Assembly: GCA_963693365.1 (NCBI GenBank)
Contig: CAVNZM010000016.1
Span: forward strand, 1,984,001-2,048,000
Length of the DNA: 64,000 bases
From: Amoebidium appalachense
Taxonomy: Eukaryota; Ichthyosporea
Reading direction: 5' to 3'
The position numbers were made by a program, and so were the translations under genes. A model generated the notes under the pieces. That model saw only the letters and a list, made by a program, of their open reading frames with translations, did not search any database and was not told where the DNA came from. Of the stretch, positions 1-12,353 are shown in pieces. Within the stretch, counting starts at the first letter, position 1, and every line of letters begins with the position of its first letter.

Positions 1-256
1 ATTCAGGATCCTTCAGCCTCCTACAATTGAAAGTTATGTTCATTATCACTTTCTTACAATCTTCTCCTCCCCCTCCCCCCCCGGAGTCTTCTCGAGCCCA
101 TCTCTCCTACACATGTCTACACACACTCGTACACACGCGCGTGCTGGACACACACGCGTGCGCGCACACACACACGCACACACAAACAAACAAACACACG
201 CACGCACGCACACGCACACGCACACGCACACACACGCACACACGCACACGCACACA

Positions 257-351
<95 letters not shown>

Positions 352-656
352 CTTGGCCAATAAAGGTTGACCTCAGCGATGTTGAGGACAAACTACCACC
401 ACCATGCTCATGTGTTGAGGTTCCTACCAAAAAGGTTCAAACCCTTCGCCTCTTCTCCCCCCCTTCCCCCCAGCGGGGAAGAGAAACCCCGCGCCAACAC
501 ACATGCATACCTATGCTCGCGCTCACACGTGCACACACATACCCACACACATTCCCACTCCCCTCCCCCCCTTCCTCTCGGCCTCCAAAAAATGCAGGCA
601 CGCGCACACACACAAACACGCTGGTGCAGGTACGGGCGTGTGCACACACACACACT

Positions 657-734
<78 letters not shown>

Positions 735-873
735 TGAGGATGCGTGAAGACAAACCTTTTCCCCCTGATTTTCTACCCTTCACTCGAATCGAAACCCACC
801 GAACACCTTTTTCTATCCAGCGGTACATACCAAATGCGCATGTTCAGAATACTAAGTTGGCGTGATTTTTTTT

Positions 874-904
<31 letters not shown>

Positions 905-1859
905 GGGGGCTTCATGTTGATGCCTTCAGGGGGAGGTGTGGGTTCTTTTTTTTTGTGTGTTACTCTTCTCCTACTTTTTCTTTCCTTCTCTCTTCTTCTT
1001 TCCATTTTTATTTTTTTATATTTATTTTTTCTGTTTTTCTTTGCCCGTTCATTTTCTTCTTTGGAGATGGAAAGATGTGTTTGTGTGTGTGTGTGTTGGG
1101 GGGGGAGGGGGCCGGGGGGGGGGGGGGAGGGTGGGGGGGAGGGAGGGAGGGGATGGTTGTGGGTGTGGGTGGGGGAGGTGGAGGGGGGTTCAGTGTAGTT
1201 TAAAATGGCTTCTTTTAGGGTTCCGGGTCGGGCCAGACCCAACTGGTTTTAAGTGATGTGATTGACCTGCTTGAACCGAAAGAAAGTTTCCATAGATTCT
1301 GCCTCATGGAAACTCCCTTTAAGTTCCATTGTTTTTGTTATCAGGTTGTCCCAAGCTATACCGATGTCGATCTGGTGAGGTACAGCTCCCCCTTCTCCCC
1401 CCCCCCCCCCCCCCCCCCTCTCTCTCCCCCCACCCCTCCCTCTCTCTCTCTCTCTTCCCCCCCCCCCCCCCCCTCCCCCCTTCTGGATGGGTTCTACTTA
1501 TATACATCTTCTTTGCGTGTACTCTGTAATTTGCATTGTGTTGTCGGCCATGAGAGTGTACTTCTTGCTGAGTAACACGTTCTGTTTCGCCCCCATGGTC
1601 CCCCCCCCCCCCCCCCCCCCCCGCCTCCGCCCCCGCCCCTACCAAACTTCACATGCACGCGCGCACCACTCCCCTGGGATTCTGTGGGGAAATCAAGTCG
1701 CCTGTTGACTTACTTGTACTTCTCCTCCCCTCCCTTTCCCAAAACACACACATGCACGCAGACACAGGCACAGGCGCACACATTCACTATGAGAATTGTG
1801 CTCAATTACCGTGAAAGGCTTTCTTTCATTTTAACTGACATATATATATGCTCTTACAG
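1..1859. other. Low-complexity 5' flank / introns of UVRAG gene
   Basis: This stretch holds CA tracts (about 109-350 and 656-731), a poly-T/poly-G block (868-909), a G-rich block (1097-1190) and poly-C blocks (1396-1475, 1600-1622). It probably contains upstream exons of the UVRAG gene, which I could not fix. One candidate is a 30-nt exon at 1345-1374, bounded by TTATCAG and GTGAGG, whose phase would join the exon at 1860. Text at 1485-1600 matches the intron repeat family that ends in poly-C. No other gene is visible. Confidence 0.6.
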
Positions 1860-2202
1860 GATACACCTCCTAGACCTGAAAATGAACGCCGCCCAGAGAC
1901 AACTAGCGGATGCGCAAAAACGAATCGAAGACAACCTTTTAGGATTTTTGGAGGACCCAGGCCACGAACGAAAAAAGGAGAAAGTACGAATGAAAATAGC
2001 CCAACTGAAAGAAGAGCTCGAAAGACAGAAACGTTTGTATGAAAAAGGTAATTGGTTGTTTTGTGTCCTTCCCGCCTCCCCCCCCCCCCCCCCCCCCCAG
2101 GCCGCTCTTCTCCCGCCTCCCCTCCCGCTTCCTCCCGCCTCCCTCACCAAACCACACACATACACATGCAAGGCACGTATGTATGTGTGTTTCGTGCGCA
2201 CG

Positions 2203-2293
<91 letters not shown>

Positions 2294-2420
2294 AAAAGGC
2301 AAGGAAAATAAAACTCACCCTTCGTTTTGGCACACCTTTGGGTCAGTTTCCAAAGATGGATACCCAGGAGACACCCTTCCCCCCCCCCCCCCCCCCCCCC
2401 CCCACCACCACCACCACCAC

Positions 2421-2463
<43 letters not shown>

Positions 2464-2985
2464 ACCACACAAGTGCGCAAGGCATGCGCATTAGTGTGTG
2501 CAAGTAAAATGTGCCCATGTGTGTTTGCACATGCAAGCCAAACCTGCATTTTTGTGTTTGTTTGTGCGTGTGTGTGAGTGCATGTGTGTGAGTGTGGGTG
2601 TACGCTTATGTGTGTGTGCGCGCGCAGTGCTTGCTCGCCCCCATGAATCTACAGAGGCAGTTATGCAGGAGGCTCTAACAACCAACCCCCCCCCCCTCGC
2701 CCTCTCCCTCCCCCCCCCTCCCCTCATTCCCCCTCCCCCTCCTTCTCCCCCCCCCTCCCCCCCCCCCCCTCCCCCCCCCCCTCTCCCCCAACCACATCTC
2801 ACCCCCTCTCACCCCCTTTTTTCCACCTTGCACCTACAGAGGTAGCTATGCAGGAGACACTTTCAGCCAGCAACCAAACACGGAGGGATGCCATGGGCTG
2901 GTCTTTGGCCAAGTATGAGGCCAATAGGCACCAGATGGTCACGTGCATAAACAGCCTGGCTGACTTGAGGTGCGGATGTGTGGTG

Positions 2986-3021
<36 letters not shown>

Positions 3022-3470
3022 GTGGGGGGATGTCACGTACATATAATTCCTCGCGGATCCTCTGTGGGTGGTGTATGTGTGCTCCCCCCTTCTGAGGGGA
3101 GGGGGGGGGGGGGGGAGCTTGGAGGTGGATAGCTGTGTTTGGTGGGGTTAGTTGGTAACAGGAGGGTTGGGGCTTAGTGTTCGCATGATAGTAGATGTTT
3201 TCCTATCAAAGTTTCGTAAAATCACTACAAATACACTTAAGGGCGTTTTTCGAGTTTTTATCAAACCCCCATGTTTCACGCATATCTGTACTTTCTCTGA
3301 CATGATATCCCACCAATCACAACAGGATGGCGCGCAAGAATACCAGTGCTCTGTTGATGCTCAGACGGCAGCAGCTGGTCTCACAGCTCAACCTCATATT
3401 CCCCATGCAACGAGTACCTGCCCAGCCGTTTTTCCCTCCCCCCCCCCCCCTTCCTCCCCCCCCCCCCCCC

Positions 3471-3502
<32 letters not shown>

Positions 3503-3591
3503 CGGGCGCCGTGGTGTCCGTCGTCAATGTTTATTTACTTCCTACTTTGTAACACATTCTGATCATCCCCCACCACCACCACCACAACCGT

Positions 3592-3666
<75 letters not shown>

Positions 3667-3919
3667 CCTCCACCTCAACTCGTACCCCCTCCCCTCCCCC
3701 CGTACCCACCTTCCAAGTGTCTTCCACCTTCACAGCTTCTTTTTTTGTCTTTCTCTTTATTTGTTTGTTTTGAGTTTGTGTGTGTATGGTTTTGCTTCAA
3801 AGTTGCAAAGCCTTCTGTGAATCCCCCCTCTCTCTCTCCGCCCCCCCCCCCCCCCCCTTCTTCCTCCTCTCACCAAAGTGTCGTCGGTGCTGCTACGCAA
3901 ACACACAAACACACGGTGT

Positions 3920-3987
<68 letters not shown>

Positions 3988-3995
3988 CATACACA

Positions 3996-4041
<46 letters not shown>

Positions 4042-4075
4042 CACACACATACACACACACACACATACACACACA

Positions 4076-4130
<55 letters not shown>

Positions 4131-4396
4131 ACCGTCGGGAGCATACAAGATTTTGGATGTGCGATTACCGAGCGCTAATGACTATACAGGTGGGTACTTC
4201 GTTTTTGGTTATCCACCCCCCCCCCAAAAAAAAAAAACTAAATTACGTGATATTCTCTTTCGATAATTCCACTCAGGGCATACTAGCAAAACGTATATGA
4301 GATATTGTTCTTTGTCAAATTTTCTGGGGATATATTTGACTGGGAGGTCGAAAAGAAGATATGTAATATCATACGAGAAGATATGCGCCCCCCCCC

Positions 4397-4427
<31 letters not shown>

Positions 4428-4520
4428 ACACCCCTCCCACACACACACACACCCCTAAACGTACTACCCCCCCCCCCTCCCCCTCCCCCTCCCCCACCTC
4501 TTCCCGTCCCCCCCTCTCCC

Positions 4521-4553
<33 letters not shown>

Positions 4554-5614
4554 AAAAAAAGAAAAGAAAGGAAAAGATATTGTCCACGCACACACACACA
4601 CGTACACGTACTCACACATGCGTACAGGGTGTGACGAGGAGGAACTAAGCACTGCGCTAGGCTATGTGGCCCATCTAGTGTTCATGGTTAGCCGATACCT
4701 GCAGCTGCCCCTCAGATACCCACTAGTGCCCATGGGCTCACGTGCTTCAATCATCAGCAACGTCACATCAACAGGCGCACAGACGTATGGAACCTCCCCC
4801 CCCCCCCCCCCCCCCCCTCCTCCCTACACACACGCGCGCACACACAGAGAGAGACCCACACAGACACACCCACACACACCACCACCACCGCCGCCACCGC
4901 CACCACCACCCTTTGTTTTTTTGTAGTTATGGTTCGATTTCGGGGGTTTGTTTCTGTGATGTGTTTGTGCTTTGTCCTTCGATGTCCCCTTAATATCTCC
5001 AACTCTCTTAATGCATATACCCCCTTCCCCCTCCCCCCTCCCCTCTCCCCCTCTTCACCCCTCCTCCGTCACCCCCCCCCCCCCCCCCCCCCCCCCCCCA
5101 CCCTACCCCCTCAATTATAGTCAATCTTTTGTGCTATTTTTTGTTTCTTTTCTTTTCTTTCTTTCTTTTTCTTTTTTTTCCCGCCAGGGGGCGGGGCGGG
5201 CCGGGGGGGGGGGGGGGGGGGAGGGGGGTTCATGGCAAACATTGCATGTGACTGCATTGGAACCTTTCAGATGGTGGGCTGCTCAATGTTTCTGCCTTCA
5301 GGAGTTGTTTTCGTTTTTCGGTCATTTTGTTGAGTTTTGAGGGTGTTTGCGTATTGGAACCCACAGATGATGGGGATGATTTAATTCCACTCCTATGTTA
5401 GCACTAACATAGGTCTTTTTATGTTATTCTTCCTGTACGATTTTTTGATTTCGGGGTTTTGTCTGTTGGTTTTTTTTTTGTTTGTTTTTGTTTTTGTTTT
5501 TGTTTACATATCTCTTTACTTTCGTGTTTGCCACCCTCAAATGACGTCCCTCCTCCCCCCTCCCCCCCCCCCCCCCCCCCCCCCCAACACACACACACAA
5601 CACCACCCCAACGA

Positions 5615-5685
<71 letters not shown>

Positions 5686-6690
5686 ACCACCCAGGTTTCC
5701 CCTCTATGCCAAGGGTGTGGAAAGAATCCGTTTTGAGCATGCCGTGTTTCTGCTCAACAGAGACGTGGAACAGGTTGGCACCTCTCCCCCCCCCCCCCCC
5801 CCCCCTCCCCCCCCCCCCAAACCCCCCTCAAACCCCCCCAGTCTTCTTTCAGAGGTGTCCTTTTAGGACAGACCACTGTGTGGAGACCGCTTTACTTCCA
5901 TGCAACCGGGCATGGTTGCTCTGTGTCGTGCATCTGTAAGCACATACGCATTTTTCGCTGCACTGCTTGAGTTTGCACACTCATCTTCACCGTTTTGCTC
6001 TCCTTGTTTGCATAAGCAACCCTGCTGGTCTTTGATCAAGACGTGTTGACCCTCCCAAGTTCAGTTGATGCTGCTGTCTGAGTTGGAGAGTCATATATAC
6101 ACGGGCTAAGGGGTCGAAACTCAGACGCAATTGATGACTTGGGCCCTCCCTGAGGATGGGCTCTGCTTATGACGCATACTGTGCGCATGGGCTGATGTTG
6201 CATACTTGAATGTTTGCCTTTGCATGTGTCCTGCACTATGCTTCTCATCGTGTATGCGTACTTCATACCGTGTTCCGCATTCAAACCCCCCCCCTCCCCC
6301 CCCCCCCCCCCCTGCCCCCCTCCTTCCCTCCTCCTTCTCTCCTCTCCTCCCCCCCCCTCCCCCCCCCCCCCCCCCCCCCCCCGCTCGCCTGACCACCCAC
6401 CCGCCCGAGCAGCACTCAGGAAAGGCTTAAAACAAGAAATATTGGTTGTGGATGAGCAAGGGAAACTCGGTCGATTGTGGTTGTGCGGTGCACTTCTCTT
6501 GAGGGTTTAGGGTCGGAACAAAAGGTGATGGAAGCGGGTGGAGAGTGGGCATACAGGCACGCGCACACACACACACACACGCACGCACACACACACACAC
6601 ACACACACACCATGCTCGTCTATAAAGCATGTGGTCTACGTATGTATGTATATACCGCATGCTACATAGACGAGCATGTGTGTGTGTGCA

Positions 6691-6789
<99 letters not shown>

Positions 6790-6831
6790 ACATGTGTGTG
6801 TGCATGTGTGTCTGCGTGCGCGCGCGCGCGC

Positions 6832-6893
<62 letters not shown>

Positions 6894-7395
6894 ATGTGTT
6901 TGTGCATGAGTGTGCATGAGTATGTGTGTGCGCGTGTTTGTGTGTGTATGTATTATAACCAAGTTTAGACCATTGCCGCACCGTCTGCAACTACGTATTC
7001 TGCTCACCGACCAGTATACCATTCTCACTGTACCGCATAGCCTGATAATCAATAGACTAACCGGTAGTCTGCAGTTGATGACGTACTGTGGCCTATCCAC
7101 ACCCGACCTCAAAGACACCCTCAAGAACCTGAAGAGACTACTCACCACAGACTTGTGCCAATCGTACGTCCCCGGAACATCCCCCCTCCCCCACCTCCCG
7201 CCCCTCCCTCCAGCTGCCACCCCCTCCCCCCCCCCCCCCCCCCCCTCTCTCTCTCTCCCTCTCTCCCTCCTCCTTCCCCTCACCCTCCCTTCAACCCAAT
7301 TCCATCTCCCCTGTCTCCCTCAACCAGGTGGGGAAGAGAGGAAGGGGGAAGACGGGGGGGGGGGGAGGGGGGGGGGGGAGGGGGGGAGAGGGCCG

Positions 7396-7436
<41 letters not shown>

Positions 7437-7552
7437 CTGCAATTGGGGTATGTCGAGCACACAGAAACATTTTAAAAAAACGAACACATGCCGAGCGCTC
7501 GCACATGCACCAAAGCAGCTGAGCACCTGTCAGGATTTTTATTTTTTTTATT

Positions 7553-7600
<48 letters not shown>

Positions 7601-7831
7601 TAAGGAGCAGTTTCAAGATACTTCAGAAATAGGATAAGATAGTATTGTATAGATCGGACAGTATTGTATATTTTAAATCTTTAGATAAACTCAAATTTCA
7701 AAAAACCCGACCGATGCTTTTTCAGGGGACCCTTTGCCATGGATGATTCTGGAAGCCTGACTTCCCTGGCAGCCGTAATTCCTCCCCCACAGAAGGTGGA
7801 CTCTCCCCCCCCCCCCCCCCCACTCCTAAAA

Positions 7832-7871
<40 letters not shown>

Positions 7872-7890
7872 TATGTACATGCACACACAA

Positions 7891-7936
<46 letters not shown>

Positions 7937-8289
7937 AGAGGCACCAGGTAAAACTTGCTTTCTGTGTTAAATGCCATGGTTTTCTCGCCTTATCGTTGCG
8001 GACAAATTCTTATGTCTTTCATTATAGGCTCACTGTCGCAGCCCCCCCAAAAAACACGCACACGCGCGTGCGCACACACACACACACGACCACCACCACC
8101 CCCCGGTGATCGTGGGAGAGAGATGTTAAAGAGTAGTTCCCGATTCTTTTGTCGAGGTATAAAGCCCTTTTTGAATGGGATCTGTTTGTAGTGGCTTCTT
8201 CCTGCACCAATTGCTTCCATTGTTTGTTTCTTTTTCCCCCTCTTGTCGTCCTGTCTTTTCTTTGCTCTCTCTTTCTCTCTCCCTCTCTC

Positions 8290-8328
<39 letters not shown>

Positions 8329-8469
8329 TTTTTTTTTTTTGTTTTGTTTGTTTGATTGGATGACTCTCTTTGCTTCATATTGTCATTACTTCGGCGTTCG
8401 CCACCCACTAATGCATGCATACACCTCCCCCACATGCAGAAAGGGCACCGTCGAGCGAAATCGAGCTGA
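1860..8469 (+). CDS. UVRAG: UVRAG/Vps38-like autophagy and endosomal-trafficking protein (5' partial, nine exons)
   Basis: Exons I place are 1860-2047, 2840-2969, 3326-3413, 4129-4189, 4628-4784, 5695-5773, 7075-7163, 7726-7795 and 8440-8469 (stop TGA). All junctions are GT-AG and all phases join without a stop. The first exons encode a charged coiled coil ([18 protein letters not shown]). Later exons carry the conserved C-terminal domain of the family: [47 protein letters not shown], then [21 protein letters not shown] and AAVIPPPQK. In animals and fungi, UVRAG/Vps38 is the Beclin-1 partner in the Vps34 PI3-kinase complex II on endosomes. The N-terminal C2-type region should lie upstream, partly outside the window. 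The introns are C- and CA-rich. Family assignment is firm; the last two exons are less certain. Confidence 0.85.
2645..2678 (+). pseudogene. Decayed copy of a UVRAG exon 5' end with its splice acceptor
   Basis: The text CTACAGAGGCAGTTATGCAG here closely matches the start of the real exon at 2840, CTACAGAGGTAGCTATGCAG. The similarity continues a few bases each side and then dissolves into poly-C. The copy keeps the AG acceptor and the reading frame for about ten codons but has no donor. It looks like a local duplication of the acceptor region. Use as an alternative acceptor is possible but unproven. Confidence 0.5.
3923..4126 (+). repeat. (CA)n microsatellite ending in a splice acceptor
   Basis: A compound CA tract with short TA and GT interruptions runs directly into ACACACAG, which is the acceptor of the exon at 4129. 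It replaces the usual polypyrimidine tract. Confidence 0.85.
5625..5682 (+). repeat. (CA)n microsatellite upstream of a UVRAG acceptor
   Basis: A pure CA run is followed by AAACAACCACCCAG, the acceptor of the exon at 5695. A poly-C tract (5564-5585) precedes it in the same intron. Confidence 0.85.
5928..6285 (+). repeat. Dispersed intron repeat, copy 1 (about 358 bp, poly-C ended)
   Basis: It begins GTGCATCTGTAAGCACATAC and ends TGTTCCGCATTCAAA followed by a poly-C tract. A nearly identical copy lies at 15789-16145 in another gene. Both are in the sense orientation inside introns. No coding capacity is seen. Confidence 0.85.
6551..6900 (+). repeat. (CA)n, (GT)n and (GC)n compound microsatellite with inverted flanks
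   Basis: A CA tract (6564-6611) is followed by CATGCTCGTCTATAAAGCATG, then TATGCTACATAGACGAGCATG, and then long GT and CG runs to 6892. The CA arm and the GT arm, with their CATGCTCGTCTAT flanks, form a large imperfect inverted repeat inside a UVRAG intron. Confidence 0.7.
7541..7600. repeat. Fused poly-T/poly-G tract
   Basis: A run of T with few interruptions passes directly into about 38 G. The same T-then-G fusion recurs at 868-909, 20316-20352, 23750-23790, 23892-23966 and 25877-25907. Confidence 0.8.
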
Positions 8470-8756
8470 GAAGAGAGGCTGTCCCAACGAACAATTTTGC
8501 TTGTGTGTAAGGTTTTATCTCAACTTGTTAATGGTTTTAAACGAGAAACTCACCTTTGCGGATGTCATATATCACGTATTTTTTAATATTAATATTGAAT
8601 GTGGTGTGAGTTTTAATCACATTGGTGTGTACGTATCTGCATTTTAAAAAAGGTTTTAAAAAGGATTGAATGTGTGAACACATGTGACATATACACCCCA
8701 ACCACAATCACTTTGTATTCGTAGAAGAAAGAACGCATGGGGCAGTTTCAACAGTG

Positions 8757-8876
8757 TTTTATAGTTCTATGGTGATACCGTTTTATATGTATGTGGCGAT
8801 AATGTTTTATAGTTATATGGCAATCACGCTTTATAGTTATTTGACGGTCGCGTTTTATAGTTCTATGGCGATACAG
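8757..8876. repeat. 24-bp minisatellite, five diverged units
   Basis: Units of the form TTTTATAGTTCTATGGYGATA repeat at 24-bp spacing with substitutions. Any apparent reading frame through it is repetitive and not a gene. Confidence 0.8.
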
Positions 8877-9017
8877 ATATATGCGGTAACCCATACTTTC
8901 TCCTATTGCCATGCTGAGTAACACTTCCCGCCTGTGCACCTTTGTACCCGAACGTGAAAAACCCACTCACGTAATGCATTTCTCAACACTGGTGTGTCTG
9001 GTTTTGGTGTCTGTGCG

Positions 9018-9053
<36 letters not shown>

Positions 9054-9668
9054 ATGGCTGTGGAGCAAAAATGCGCGAAAATTGCTAGAAATACGGCACT
9101 TTTCCGTTACGATGCTGTTTCATCAACAGTTTCCCGGTTATAGTGGCTTGGAACGAATGATGTGGGATACGAGTAGTCTATTCCTAGCAGAAGATGGCAT
9201 GTTTAACATAATAAATAAATAAAATTTGAACGGCAAATTAAGCTTTTTAAATTTTGTCTGGTCTGCGTAAAGAATTATAATCGGTCCACTTAGATTGAAG
9301 CGTAATGAACACTTTGATATATAGGGCTTGCTTGTCACGTGTGTAACAGGTGTGTGTGTGCACGCGCATGTGTGAGCGCCAACGCACGGTACCGATGTGT
9401 TTTTGTGTGTTTCACACGTGTGTGCATATGCATGTGCATGTGGGTGTTCTTTTGCGTGCGTGCGTGTGTGTTGTGTGTGTGTGTGTGTGCGCGCGCGCGC
9501 GCGCGCACGCGTGCGTGTGCGTATGTGCGTGACAGTCGTGCAAGCGCGCATGTACATACGTGTGTGTGTGTGTGTGTGTGTGTGTTCTTTGCTTTTTTTA
9601 GAGGGGGGAAGGGGGGGGGGAAGGCCTAGGATCGCCATAATGAAGCGGCCCTGCCATTATTTCAATGA

Positions 9669-9718
<50 letters not shown>

Positions 9719-10369
9719 GGAGGGGGAGAGGGGGGGGGGGGGGGGGGGGGGGGGGGGTCGTGGGCAGAAATGCTATGCTATTACTGATTAACTACAGAGC
9801 TTTCCGGTGTCACATCATGGGTCAGCGTCCATACCTGCAGCCCTGGCATCAAAACGATTTCGAAAAGATACGATTGAGAACTGAAAAGGGAAATGGCCAT
9901 GATATGCACAATTAATGATCAGCACGGCTTACGCCCTAGCAGCCATTACATCATAATGCTTTATCCCCCCCCCCCCCCCCCCCCTTCCCCCGCTCTCTCC
10001 CATCCCACCTCCCCTGGCGCCACTTCTCTTTGCCCGGCCTTGAGCTACAACTCCAAAAGCAAATATGGTACAACCACTCTTTGAAACGAGCAATCAAATA
10101 CAAAGGGACTAGCAAAACAGCAAAGTAAACTGACGCATAAACTAGCAAAACAGCAAATAAACCGGCACATAAACTAGCAAAAAACAATCAAATAACATGA
10201 TAACCAGGTATAGGTGCATGCACATGTTACAGTTGCAGTACAACAGAAAAGTGAGGGTCCTTCGATGGAAAATGGGTCTCTTGGGACAGATTAACTGCAT
10301 TCCGACACCGTAACTTCAACTGACAATGTATTTTGAAACAGTAGTACTATATTTCATGAAGGTTCACTC

Positions 10370-10650
10370 ACTCAAAGGGCAAACTGACAACTAAGTAAGT
10401 GATGATAGGATACTACGGTACCGACAGCTATATAGTTTTGGCCCTTTCAAACAGCACGGATCCGGAGATTTCAAGTACAAGTTCAAGTATTTCATGACGT
10501 TTATTATGTGGTATCTCATAAAGCTTTAAGTTCTACTCACCCACAGGGCAAGCACGGTACGATCCCAAATTGACAAACAAGTAAGCGATGCTATGATACT
10601 ATGGTACCGACAGCTATATAGTATGGCCCTTTAAATAGCACGGAGATTTG
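10370..10650. repeat. Imperfect direct duplication, about 186-bp period
   Basis: GGTACCGACAGCTATATAGT occurs at 10417 and again at 10603. Matching flanks include AAGTAAGTGATG versus AAGTAAGCGATG and GGCCCTTTCAAACAGCACGG versus GGCCCTTTAAATAGCACGG. Confidence 0.75.
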
Positions 10651-11065
10651 TTGTAGGATATTCAATTTATGCAGCCCAGCCAGACATGTAACCGTCTCGC
10701 CGATTAGACTCTAGGTTTGGTAGAAGGCCCAAAGAGCGCACACATAATAATTCACCGATGGTAACTTATGTATGACAAGAAAAAAGACATACACGTATAC
10801 AGGAAAACGAAACGTAAGAGAACCAGTTGTGGTGTTTCTCCCAGTTCAGGTCCAACCCATGTTAGGCATCCTGGATAGTGAGAAACAATTCCAGATAAAA
10901 TAACAGGAATAACAACACCGAAACATGTATGCAATAACTGGAGCTCCAGAGAGCTGGTATGACTCACAGTTTAAAGAGACACCCAAGTACTCATTAACTC
11001 CTTCAAGAGGCACACTGTGATATAATCCTTAAAGGAAAACCACACACCACATGCATACTTTGCAA

Positions 11066-11686
11066 TCAAGCCGTGTTGCTAAGTGCCTTTGCCTGATCTT
11101 CGAAAAACGAAGCAAACCTGCGCACGTCAACCTTCGGGTCTTTCTCCTCCGTCGTCTCTCTCTCCATCTCCTGCCTAATAAACGGCGCGGGGATAGGTGC
11201 CCTAAGAACCGGTGAAGGCCGTGGGAAGGGGAAACTCTTCGTAGATTTCTTGGCAATGTTGGAGAGGGAATTCTGCGACGCTTTCGCAGTGAAATTGTTG
11301 ATGGCGCGGATCTTGATACTCCTTGCGCCCTCCGAGAAGTAGTTTCCACCCTTGTTCGATCCCGTGTCGTAATCGGCGCCTCCGGCGGCTTTCAGGCGCC
11401 TTTGAAGGTCATCGTCGGTGAGAGAGTTGAGATCTTCTGGCTGCACGTGCACCTATAAAATAGAAGAGAGAGAGAGGGTGTGAGTTGACATCATTATGTG
11501 TGTGTGGAGTGGGGGGCAGAACCCGTAGGCCGAGAGGGAGGGGGGAGGGGGGAGGGGGGAGGAGGGGGGGGGGGGGAAGAGAGGTGGGGGGAGGGGGGGG
11601 GGGGAGAGGGGGGAGGGGAGAGGAGGGGGGCCGGTCATCACACAGACATGGGTCGTCTGCAATTGAGTGAGTGAGTGAGTCACAGT

Positions 11687-11736
<50 letters not shown>

Positions 11737-12353
11737 CTATGCGCCAAAGACATCTGATTCATATGCACAGTCTTTTTTGTTTTATTTTTACTCTATGCTA
11801 CGCCGCAACCGCGAGCTCTCAAGCATGTGTATGCAATGCACATAGAAATTGTGTGTGCATTTGGCAATTGCGTGCTATGATCTCGAAACCCAACGGTAAT
11901 ACTATGTAAACAACCTAGTTACTAGCATGGGTAGAAAGAAATCCGCTCATTTAAAAACACGACTCTCAATATTGACATCCTCTGGAGAGTACGTGCTGCA
12001 AAAGTGTAAGAAATTCTTACCTCGACACTGAAGCCATTCATAATCCTGATGACATCAGGCTTCATACCCGACGCCTGCCCACGCACAATGGGCCCACAGC
12101 TCTCTCCCGTCCACTGAATGAGCACAAACTTAGTGCGCTTGCTCTCCAAATCCCCAGAGACGGTACGGTAGAGCGCATACATGACTTTGTCGTTTTGAAA
12201 CCGAGCCTTCAACTCCTTCAGACCACCCTTTCCCTTTGCCGTTCCCACGATTTGGTTGGGACGTTCGAAGTGAAGGAGGCACCAGTTTGTAGGGGTGCTG
12301 TCGTTCTTCACGTCTTGAATATAGTCGGTAACGGATGGGGCAACGCTCGCCAT
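11066..12353 (-). CDS. Coactosin-like ADF-homology actin-binding protein with C-terminal extension (two exons)
   Basis: Exon 1 is 12353-12021 and exon 2 is 11452-11066, joined by GTAAGA ... TTTTATAG, giving about 239 residues. Residues 1-115 resemble an ADF-H domain of the coactosin type, with SKRTKFVLIQWTGE and the following basic stretch. Coactosins bind F-actin and protect it from capping. Exon 2 begins with the end of the domain (HVQPEDLNSLTDDDLQRRL, AAGGADYDTG) and adds about 95 residues rich in basic and Ser residues; typical coactosins stop near residue 145. On the coding strand the intron carries a CA tract and then C-rich text. A possible TATATATAG lies near 12508, about 155 nt upstream. 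The family call is good; the role of the tail is unknown. Confidence 0.8.
11520..11735 (-). repeat. C-rich and CA tracts inside the coactosin intron
   Basis: On the + strand this is a G-rich block (11529-11630) and a GT run (11690-11734). On the transcribed strand it reads as CA followed by C-rich text, the same base bias as the + strand genes. Confidence 0.8.

Larger units (their letters stand above)
8470..11065. other. Intergenic region with minisatellites and duplications
   Basis: No convincing gene is seen between the UVRAG stop and the 3' end of the coactosin gene. It holds a 24-bp minisatellite (8757-8876), a poly-T (9021-9052), GT/GC tracts (9349-9584), G-rich blocks (9684-9757), short repeats of the type ACTAGCAAAACAGCAAA (10106-10190) and an imperfect 186-bp duplication (about 10370-10650). 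Confidence 0.6.

Noticed and set aside
27-747. Long open frames of His-Thr or Cys-Val dipeptides over CA/GT tracts
   Set aside because: They are a by-product of dinucleotide repeats open in all frames. Similar frames at 3745, 6427, 17033 and 22001 were rejected for the same reason.
6962-7074. Extension of the UVRAG exon at 7075 upstream through an open frame
   Set aside because: The family sequence passes directly from LLNRDVEQ to [12 protein letters not shown], and a CTGCAG acceptor lies at 7074.
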